DNA from: Proteles cristata cristata
Lineage: Eukaryota > Chordata > Mammalia > Carnivora > Hyaenidae
Direction of reading: 5' to 3'
DNA length: 64,000 bases
Assembly (NCBI GenBank): GCA_017311185.1
Contig: JAESUZ010001519.1
Span: 186,001-250,000 of the forward strand
Shown here: piece after piece, positions 12,301 to 23,200 of the stretch
How positions within the stretch are numbered: the stretch's first letter is position 1
Layout: each line of letters opens with the position of its first letter
Position numbers and translations under genes: made by a program
Notes under the pieces: generated by a model
Seen by the model: the letters and a program-made list of their open reading frames with translations, nothing else
What the model was told of the DNA's origin: nothing
Databases searched by the model: none

Positions 12301-15300
12301 GGAGGGAACACAGCCCCGCCCACACCTCTGGTCGCAGGGAAACTGCTGGTGAACTGGCTTCCAGAACTATGCGAGAATACAGTTCCGTTGCTTTAAGCTA
12401 TCAGGTTTGTGGTAATTTGTGATGGCAGCCACAGGAAGCCAGTGCAAACAAAATGCATGATCAACCCCCTACCCCAACCACCCCCCCACCCCCCACACAC
12501 ACCTTGCAACTTTGCTAGTCTGTCTCATGTCAGTAAATGCCACCACTGTGCACTTGACCCATCAGGCCAAACACTCACGAGTCATCCTTAACACTTCTGA
12601 CATCCCACATCCAATCCACCAGCAAATCCCGTGCGCTCCGCTCCAGGGGCAAGTTTACCCTGAAGCTCAGGAAGCTTCCAGAACTCAGTGTGTTCTCCTC
12701 TAGGCCAGGGCGGCGAGCGGGAAGAGCGGAAGCAGGAATCCCACCACCTGCCGGGGGCTGAGGGCACCATCGGCGGTGTCTGCCCTGCGGTTCTTTGGAG
12801 GCAAGGCCCGGGCTCCGCCAGCACCGCCTTGCATCTGCTCAGTGCCGGCGACAACGTGCCCTGGTGGCATCAGGGGCCGCTGCGCCGTCTTGACTTACAG
12901 AAGGACCCGACCAAGCCCGCCCCCTTCTTCGCTCAAGGGCCACGAGGCCATTCCCCACGTGCACCACACTCCCCGGGCCCGGGGCAGCCTGCCCGAGGCC
13001 AGACGTCAGAGGCAGCAGAGGGAGGGCCGAGGGCCGGGCGTCTCCTCGACGCTGGCAGCTGTCACAGTCGGGTCCTCGGGCCAGCAGCACTGTGTGCCAA
13101 CTCTTCCCACACGCAGACCCTCAGGCCCTCCCCGGGCCCGCGGCTGTGCGGGGACAGGCCCCCCTCACGCCTGGGGCACACACAGCTCTCAGGGCGCCTC
13201 GCTGAGCAAAATATTACCGGGGAAGCGAGAGATGTGCCACCATCCACAGCCAGTTGTGAAGCTCAAGGACGGTCTGCTTGTCTATCGATAATGAAAACAC
13301 ACAACGTCGTTGATGGTGAAACAAGGCAAGGAGGCCAGAAGCCAACACACGGAAGAAGGTAACGACCCAGCTGTGGCGGGCAGCTAAGAATGTCTTATTT
13401 GTCTGATGTCTTTGGTGTTTAAAAACTAAAATTTGTTATGTATTTCTTATTCTAAATATTCATAGTAGGAGTAAACTCTGCATTCATACTTTTTAGCATT
13501 TTTTTTTTCATAAAGAAGTCCCCTAAATTGTGTAAGCTTCAGTCCTCAACCCCACCTGAACTTCTAAAAATAGCCTTAGGGGCACCTGGGTGGCTCAGTC
13601 ACTTACCATACAACTTCGGCTCAGGTCACAAACCCGCAGTTTGTGGGTTCGAGTCCGTTGTCGGGCTCTGTGCTGACAGCTCAGAGCCTGGAGCCTGCTT
13701 TGGATTCTGTGTCTCCCGGTCTTTCTGCCCCCGACTTGCACTCTGTCTCTCCCTCTCTCCAAATAAATAAATATGAGAACATTTTAAAAGTAAAATAAAA
13801 GTAGCCTAAATTGTACCCTTTTTTACCGGCCCACCCCACCGCACCCAAGCTGCCATCATTTACCACCGGCACTACTGTGAGGGTCCCCAATGTCACTCCT
13901 TCACTCTGCTCACACCACAGTCCCTTTCCACACACGGGCCTCACAATCCTCATAAAATACAAGGCAGTTTACGTCTCCCCTCTGCTCAAATCCTTCCAGT
14001 GGCTTCCCAGCTAACTCAAGTCAGCACACCTCACAGTGCCCAGAGTGATCACTTAATAAATAAATCAGTTACGTCTCTCCTGCTCAAATTCCCCAAAGGT
14101 GTCTGATCATACTCAGAATAAAACCCACGCCTGTTATCACGGCCGGGCTGGCCCTGCTGAATGGAGCAGCCGTGCGCCTGCATTCACTCTGCTCTGCTCA
14201 GTCGCACTTGCGTTGAAGCCAGAGCCTTCACGCCTCTCCAGTCACCTTCTCTTCCACCCCTGATCTTTACAAGTCATCAGACCTTCTCAAAAGGCTCCTC
14301 GGGGACTTTATCTGTCCAACCTATTGAAAATGAGCTTCCCTGTCACTGTGTGTCCCCTCACTGAGGGTGATGCTTCTTCTGAGCACTGTGTGTCATTATC
14401 TGCTACACATACATGGACATACAGCCTTTGCTCCAGAAGCTCTCCTCCCACTGCAATATAGAGTCCACGAATATGTGACAAATATAGGCTTAATGAGTGA
14501 ATTCGGCCCTACAGTATCTATTGAGGTTGCTTTCTGGAAGATCACCATTTCTTAGCTGCCAACTGCAATGGCCATCGCTCAAGCCCCACCTGCTCTAACT
14601 GCCTGGAGGTCCCTCTCTCAATCACTTCCCAGGGCTCTTCGTCTTCTTTTAATCAGCAGACTGGAGGCAACTTCAAGGCCTTCTCCGGGATTTGCCCTGC
14701 TCCTTCGTGCACACCCTCCGTGACTGCAAACCAGTGGATTCAACTCTAATCTCAGGTTGTCAGGCGGTGGGGAGGGGCTCTGTTCTCCAAACCAAAGGCT
14801 GAAGTTGTAGGTGGAGGAGGAGGGGGTCTCCAGGGAATCCGTGCACCTCTCAATGGAGACTACGTACCAGCACGGGACTGATTTTGTGTGTCTAAACAAA
14901 AGAGACTATTTTCTTAAAGAAAGCAATGGACATACTAATTAAAAACATTGAAAGTTACAAAACATAAAGCACCATTTAAAGAGGGCTTGAATGAGAAACA
15001 AAACAAAACAAAAAACATCCAAGCTGCTACCCAACTGCTATTTTAATGGAACCAATTGCTACTCTGGTCCACTCGGGCCCCTCACTCACAGAGCACCGGC
15101 ACTTCCGAGGGCTACTCTGGGCTACTCGGGCCCCTCACTTACGGAGCACCGGCACTTCCGGGGAGCCCCGCACAAAGTGTTTCTTCTGCTGAAACTGAAA
15201 GGTGTTTACTATCATGAGGCTTGAGATAAGAGGCTTAAGCAGGAAGCAGCTCAGGTCTGCCCCCATTCCCTCCACCTGGTCTGACTGTGGAGTCGCCAGG

Positions 15301-18300
15301 CAAGGCGCCTTCGTGGGTTCCTGTTTCCCAGACTTGAGCTCTTACAGCTTTTTTATTAATCCTGTGACTTACACCCACGTTCATTTTGCCTACATGACCC
15401 CCAAATTCCCATTCTAGCGTATGATAATTGAGCTGGGTTTCATTTATTGTACTCAAAAGAACCCCGTTTTTTAAATTATGTGTTTAAACATGACAGCTGT
15501 GTAATCAAACTCTTCCCAAAACAAGGCTACCCTATCAAGACTAACCCTCTACAGATTTTCCTCATTCACATATCCTAAGTGCCCTGTGATTGTTCCGTTC
15601 CCCCCAGAAATCTCTGCCAGCCCAGATCTGCCTTAAAAATTGGCTTGTAGGGGCGTCCGGGTGGCTCAGGTGGTTAAGCTTCTGATGTCAGCTCAGGTCA
15701 TGATCTCTCCATAGCTGAGTTCAAGCCCCACCTTGGGCTCTGTGCTGACAGACAGCTCAGAGCCTGGAGCCTACCTCGGATTCTGTGTCACCTCTCTGCC
15801 CCTTCCCCAGCTCATGGTCTCGCGCTGGTGCTCTCTCTTTCAAAATAAACATTAAAAAAAAATTGTTTTGTAAACCTCAGTAACTTCTCATTAACTCGCA
15901 ACCAATTCTCAATACTTTCCAAATTAGATGGTTTTCAGAGACCTAAGGTGTTTTCAGGCAGGAACGAAACACCATCCCCTGAAGCTCTCCAGATGCAAGG
16001 TCCTGCCTCTTGTCTTTTTTTTTTTAATGTTTATTTATTTTTGAGAGAGAGAGTGAGAGAGACAGAGACAGAGCTTGAGTTGGAGGGACACAGAGAGAAA
16101 GGGAGACACAGAACCTGAAGCAGGCTCCAGGCTCTGAGCTGTCAGCACAGAGCCCGATGCGGGGCTCGAACTCAAGAACTGTGACATCATGCCCTGAGCC
16201 AAAGCCAGTCGCCCAACCAACAGAGCCGCCCAGCCACCCCCTGCCTCGTGTCTTGGATGAATTCCTTCCACACTGATCTCAAAGGTCACCTTCTTCAATA
16301 ATCCTTCCGTGTTCTCCCGGGTGCAGAATGACTTCACTGCTGTTAGTACAAACGTGCCCTCTGCCCCGCTTCCATCCCAAACCCAGTGCAGTTTTAATAT
16401 CTATTTACTCCCCATCTCAGACTTTGAGGGGCTAAATTTTATTTTTTTTATGTTTATTAATTTTGAGAAAGAGAGAGACCATGCACACACACGTGTGAGC
16501 AGGGGAGGGGCAGAGAGGAGGGAGACTCCCAAGCTGGCTCTGTGCTGAGCTCCTGATGCAGGGCTTGATCCCAGGATCCAGGAAATCATGACCTGAGCCA
16601 AAACCAAGAGTCGGACACTTAACCGACTGAGCCACCCAGGCGCCCCTAAGTTTTGGCTTTGTATTCACAGCACCTGAATTATAACAGACACTAATTAAGA
16701 GAGTAATAAAAACACATTTTAAAAATTAACAAAGTAACGACTAGCACAGAAAAGGAAACAGCAAGAGTTTCCTCTTAAGGAGAAAATGCTCACCTGTACA
16801 CATTATGCTCGTTCTACACAAAGAAGAGCCGACAATAAATGGGACCAGTATTCAGTGTGGCATAATCAATAAAGACTGGAAAATGTGGGGAGGAGTTAAA
16901 TTAACTGCGAGTGAAAGCACCCAAGGGTTTAGATCAATGCTGTTGGGCTTTCGTATTTCTCCAACTAAATTTGAAGACTTTAACTTAGGATCAGAAAATG
17001 GAGTCAGCATTAAAAATGTTCCAAAACTCATCTAGAAAATGAACAGAATATGCTTCATGATAGAAATCTCAGGACAAAAATTACTGGTTTTCTAATGTCT
17101 TATTATGTATGCATTTATTTGTCAATATAGAGTTGCTTTTCCAAATGATGTCTGAAGCTAAATGCCAATATATAAATCAGAAGTAGCTTAGGAGAGAGGA
17201 GGGGTTGCAGGCTCAGGATTTTTCCAGTACAGCAAGGCTTCCTCTAGCTCAGAAATGTACCTACGTCTCCTGCAGGGAACCCTTGAACTTTAAAAAATTT
17301 TTTTTTAACATTTATTCAGTTTTGAGAGACAGAGAATGAGTGGGGAAGGGGCAGAGAGAGAGAGGGAGACACAGAATCTGAAACAGGCTCCAGGCTCTGA
17401 GCTGTCAGCACAGAGCCCGACGCGGGGCTCGAACCCACAAACTGTGAGATCATGACCTGAGCTGAAGTCGGACACTTAACCGACTGAGTCACCTAGGCAC
17501 CTCACGCTTGAACTTTTAAAACCTAGTTTCAGGGGCGCCTGGGTGGCTTAGTCGGTTAAGCGTCCGACTTTCGCTTAGGTCATGATCTCGCGGTTCGTGG
17601 GTTCGAGCCCCGCGTCGGGCTCTGTGCTGACTGCCGGCTCAGAGCCTGGAGCCTGTTTCAGTCTGTGACTCTCCCTCTCTCTCTGACCCTCCCCTGCTCA
17701 CGCTGTCACTCTCTCTCTCTCCTAGAAATAAATAAAACATTAAAAAAAAATTTTTAAACCTAGTTTCAAACAACCCTTGGAATCAACATTTCTATGATAA
17801 ACAACATATTTCTTTAATCATTTGGAAGAATACTTTGTCTAAACCCCCCAAACTATCAATTCATAGAAAACAAATAGAGAACATTAAGCATTTATTCAGG
17901 AGACAAACATTTATCAAATGTCCTCTACCTGCCATATACTGTGTTACATGCATTTGGTCAGATAAGTGTACACCTATAGTATTAAAACTAAGGAAGCCAT
18001 AAATCTGCACAATAAATATACCATCCAAATAGATCTCCAATCTGGATGGCAGCACAGTGGGGTGAAGAAGCCGAGAGGAAGAAGCTGTGAGTGGTTTAAG
18101 AGCTGAGAACAGAAGAAGGGGGAAGGAGAGAGGAAACCACAGGGGCAGGGTGGGCGGGCAGACGGCCACAGACACACTGGCGAAGGCAAAGGGGGCCTCC
18201 CCCACAGACCACCTCCAGCCCGTGGCCCTGAGCCTGCCATTGGGCAAGATGGCGCCTCCCTCCCCAGGGGCCACATTGCGTCTTCCCCTCCCTGGCCACC

Positions 18301-20015
18301 TATTCAGAGCCTATCACTGTTTCTTTCTAGCTCATTCTTTTGCTCCTATGCTGGATATTATCTGAGGCTCAGACCTTGGCTCCTCCCTCCCTACTTTCCC
18401 TGTGAACTGATCCCTCTGGAATACTTCACTTCATAAGGGCACCCGGGAGCTCACCCAGTTGAGCGTTGGACTCCTGGTTTGGGCTCAGGTCATCATTCCA
18501 GGGTCATGGGATCCAGCGCCATGTCAGGCCCCCCACTGGGGATGGAACCTGCTTAAGATTCTCTCTCCCTCTGCACCTCTCCCCCCTCACGCACACTTGC
18601 CCTCTCTCAAAAATGAATAAATAAATAAAATGAATACTTGCTCTTAATAAGCATCAAGCTATTACCTACCGTCTGTGATATGGCTGTGCACGCACCTCTT
18701 CAGACATCCACTGTTGCTTTACACAGACAACATTCTTTTCCCCTCTATCCCAAAACGTTGACTATCTTTTAAAAGTAAATTTCAGGGGCGCCTGGGTGGC
18801 TCAGTCGGTTAAGCATGCAACTTCGGCTCAGGTCATGATCTCACCATTCGTGAGTTCAAGCCCCACATCGGGCTCTGTGCTGCCAGCTAGCTCACAGCCT
18901 GCAGCCTGCTTCCGATTCTGTGTCTCCCTCTCTCTCTTCCTCCTTCCCCGCTCATGCTCTCTCTCTCTCAAAAATAAAATAAACATTAAAAAAAAGGTAA
19001 ACCTCACACGTTTTCTATGACATCTTCCCAGCCTTGTGTGTACATATAAACCTTTCATATCCCTAAACTCTTAAGGCACTTAATGTGCTTTCTGTCTGTG
19101 ATGGTTATTTTGGCTTATAATCACATATATTCCTTTACAATATTATTTTTTAAATGTTTATTTATTTTGAGAGACAGAGAGAGAAACTGAAAGCAGGAGA
19201 AGGGAGAGGAAGAGAACCCCAAGCAGACTCCCCGCTCAGTGTGGAGCCCAATGAGGGGCTCAATGCCACGAACTGTGAGATCATGACCTGAGGTGAAATC
19301 AAGAGTCAGACACTTAACCGAATGAGCCACCCAGGCACCCAGTACTCCTTTATATTATTAATATCTGTCCCAGCTTTTCCCAAAGGGACCTAAAGCCTTT
19401 TACCAGGCTAACTGTGCACTGGGGTAAAGGAGGTAATCAGACCTTTTGGGGACCACTGGACACTGGCTCCAAACAGATGCTAATTCAAAGAGACTCAAAA
19501 CAGCACTGTGCTCCACCCACACAAGAGGGGCTTCAGGCGGTCAAGTGATCAATGGAGTTGCAGCTCAGCTCCATCTCGGTGGATCCCTGAACCTCTCCTG
19601 TGGTTATTTCCCTAGTTCTGGAAGGCGTAATTGCAATAGACATATTCAGCAGCCGAAAGAGTCACCTTTAGCAAGCAGTCGATTACTTAATAAGACATGA
19701 CTTTTGTCAAGAGATCTTGCTTAGATTTATAATATTATTTCTAAATAAAGCAAAAACTTTTGAAGAGTTGCATCTGTCCAACTGACCTATCTATACCTCC
19801 TGGTAATCACTTTACAAACAAGATTAAAGCTGAATGCTGGATATTAACGTCTGAACACGAGATTTTCTACTGAATCCAGACGTGGACCAGTAATCATCTT
19901 CAGCTTATCCTGGTTTTTTTGTTTTTGTTTTAATTTGAAGAAAGAGATGTGCATGAGTGGGAGAGAGGGGTAAAGGAAGCAAGGGAGAGAGTGTGTGAGA
20001 GAGAGGGAGGAAGGT

Positions 20016-20047
<32 letters not shown>

Positions 20048-20236
20048 GAGAGAGGGAGGAAGGTGGGGGAGAGAGAGAGACAGAGACAGAGAGAGAGAGA
20101 GAGAGAGGGAGGGAGGGGGAGAGAGAGAGGGAGGGAGGGAAGGGAGAGAGAGAGGGAGGGAGAGAGAGAGAGAGAGGGAATGAGGGAGAGAGAAAGAGAG
20201 AGGGAGGGAGAAAGAGAGAGAGGGAGGGAGGGAGGG

Positions 20237-20290
<54 letters not shown>

Positions 20291-23200
20291 GAGAGGAGAG
20301 GAGAGGAGAGAGACAGACTGAGAATCTTAAACAGGCTCCATGCTCAGCACGGAGCCCAAAGCAGGCTGGATCCCATGACCTTGGGATCATGACCTGAGCT
20401 GAAATCAAGAGTCAGACGCTCAACTGGCTGAGTCACTCAGGCACCCTCTCCTGGTGTTTTGATAATGTTATTTATGATTTCCTTCCAAGGGTTCAAATAT
20501 CTCCGAATTGTGTTCTTATTAATAGCTTTTGAGTTCGTGAATTAGGGCAAATGGCATACACGTTTAAACTGGATAACTCACCATATGTCAACATGCTGAG
20601 GATTTTCTTCCTGACAGTGAGGACAGAAGTACGTCATTCTGTTATTCTCTCCCAAGCGACACACAGTTATTTTGCACCAGCACTGACAACAGTTAGGGCG
20701 CCTGTAAACCTTATAGTGTTTAGAGATAGCAGACCCGGTTTTCTGGCACTAAAAACAAACAAATAAAAAACCAAACGCTATATTATCTATAAGATGGTGT
20801 TTTAAGGAACCAAAGATACATTCTTGAAAGTCATTTCTGAAAATAACTTGGTTAAAATTTACGTGTTTGTACATATGTTCGTATATGTTCCTTTCATCTA
20901 AAAGGTATTGACAAGATTCAGCAATTACTGTCAAACAACATTGGTGTGAAATAATTAAGTCATTATTTTACAATTTATTAGTATTCAAAATTATCCTGTG
21001 CATAGCATTTTTTACCTAAATGGAATATAAAATTCTACAATTTAAAATGTCTTTCATGCTTTTAAGATTCTTTTAAAAACTAAACATAATTATGTGGTTT
21101 TAAGAAAAAGGCTAGATTAGCTTGAAATCTGAATTATTTTTAGAACACTAAAGCTGCTTACTTTCTTTCAACAGACAAAAACAAAAAATTATGTGTAGGG
21201 CCAAAAACTTGAGATCACTTTCTTTGTTGATCTGACAAAAACACTTTTTCATTTTTAATGTTACAAATTCACTAAAGAAAAAAACAAAAATTCAAATGCC
21301 TTCCTAGCAGAGAACATGTATACATTCTCATTCACAAGGCGTTTTGATATTCCCCATCACAGCTTTATTCTACTCACATATATTTAAAGCCCCTAAAAAG
21401 AGGATGTTTTGGGCTTACATCAGCTCTGTGAAAATCTCAGGACGCAGAAATATGACTCATCATCCACAGGTTGAAAATTACATAAACAACTTTTATTGAT
21501 TTACATGAAGTATTAAAATACCCAACTTAATATGGGCAGAAAATGGATCGTTCTCTATAATCACCTTCCCCTGGAAGAAGCAAGCATACAGAATACTAAA
21601 ATAGTTATGGGGTGGGGCGGCTGGGTGGCTCAGTCAGTGAAGTGTCCTACTTCAGGTCACGATCTTGTGGTTTGCGAGTTCGAGCCCCACGTCGGGCTCT
21701 GTGCTGACAGCTCAGGGCCTGGAACCTGCTTCGGATTCTGTGTTCCCTGTCTCTCTGCCCCTGCCCTGCTTACACTCGATCTCTCTCAAAAATAAACATA
21801 TAGTTAAAAAACTTAAAAAAAAAAAAATTATGGGGCACCTGGGTGGCTCAGTGGGTTAAGGGTCCAACTCTTGATTTTGGTACAGATTATGATCTCATGG
21901 TTCATGGGATCGAGCCCTACATCAGGATCTACACTGACAGTGCAGAGCCTGCTTGAGATTTCTCTCTCTCCTTCTCTCTGCCCCTTCCCCACTCACCTCA
22001 CACACACTCTGTCCCTCAAAAAATAAAATAGTCATAATACTCAAGGCAGACATGTAAAGTAGGAGGTCCATTAACACTCCAGGCCAGTTAATGAAGACTC
22101 CTGAACATACTAAAAATAAACATTTTGAATACAGAAAATGGACAGTGGAGGAAAAAAACCTGTCACATATGATACCTTGTTTAAAATATAAGATGTGCTT
22201 TTTGAATTCTATATGTAGATGTATATGCATATACACAGCTTCCAAAATTTACAGTTAGCAAGTACTTAGTTCATTCTCAAAACAGTCTTTGTGGTAGGCA
22301 GATAATTATTATCCCATTTTACAGATGAGGAAACTAAACCTAAATTATTTAAATAATCTAAATCACACAGAGAGCAAGTGGCAAAATCCTACTGAATTGA
22401 GGTCTATTTATTCCAAAGAATTGACTTCTCTCTCTAGAGTTTTGACATTTTACTTTTCTATATCCAAGACCAGAATAAGAATCTAAGTAAAATGCTAACA
22501 TAGCTGTTCCCCAACTTAGTCTATGTTTAACATAATTATTGTTGGACAAGTTTGGACTGACCCATGACAAAAAATTCCCGGATGTTAATTACGCCCACAG
22601 GGCACGCTCCCTCACTGTACCTCTACACACTGGCCACTAGATGGCGACATCCAGCCTAAACATTTTGGGTGCAACCAAAAGGGAAACAGTTGACATTTTA
22701 CAAGTAGAAAAAATTTTGCTCTCACCCTATAAAAAAGAATACTGAAGTCACGTATCATTTTCACAAGGTGATGAGTCTGTTCATCTGTTAACTGACAAGC
22801 CTTCAAACAGAAAAACAAATGAGGACAGTTTCACAGTTTGTTCTTTACTGTACAAAAATAATACCAGTTGCTGGTTCTAAGAGAACTATCAACAGATTTA
22901 AAATACGTGCATGATCTTCTGGAACTCCACTCACACATCTACTTAGTGTCATTAACAATGGTTTTATTTTTAGGTGATGGCATTACAGAGGAAAAAATAC
23001 CATTTTTATAAGTTTTATATCTAAATTCAAGTATTTATTGAATATCTCTTCTGTTTCAGACGTCTTCAAAGTCCCAGCATTGTTCATTAGCCCCCTTGAA
23101 AAGCCCCTGCTGGATTTGCAAAAAGAAAAAAAAAAAAGAAAAAACAGAAAGAAAACAAAAGGAAAAAGGAGGAAGGGGAAGGGAGGGAAAAATCAGCAAA

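Larger units (their letters stand above)
9653..20581 (-). other. NEIL3: NEIL3 intron 6
   Basis: About 10.9 kb and SINE-dense, especially 15.6-20.4 kb. It contains an MLT1 LTR split by an internally deleted L1, a GC-rich block at about 12690-13300 and an L2 remnant near 13.8-14.4 kb. The stretches 10800-11430 and 16650-17280 show nothing I recognise. Confidence 0.85.
20749..22725 (-). other. NEIL3: NEIL3 intron 5
   Basis: About 2 kb. Two tandem SINEs (21614-22029), a MIR (22268-22406) and a CTCF-like site (22634-22647). The stretch 20750-21610 is AT-rich with nothing recognisable. Confidence 0.85.

Noticed and set aside
12688..13362. 224-residue open frame in intron 6
   Set aside because: GC-rich composition explains the lack of stops. 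Overlapping frames on both strands are equally open, and the protein is low-complexity with no motif.
17532..17610. tRNA gene-like A and B boxes (GTGGCTTAGTCGG and GGTTCGTGGGTTCGAGCC)
   Set aside because: These are the tRNA-Lys-derived heads of CanSINEs, repeated dozens of times with a SINE tail, and do not form a free tRNA gene.
20014..20300. Regular short repeats considered as a CRISPR-like array
   Set aside because: There are no unique spacers of constant length. It is simple-sequence DNA in a mammalian genome.
19949..20392. Arg/Glu-repeat and Ser/Leu-repeat open frames
   Set aside because: These are translations of the expanded GA tail of a SINE.
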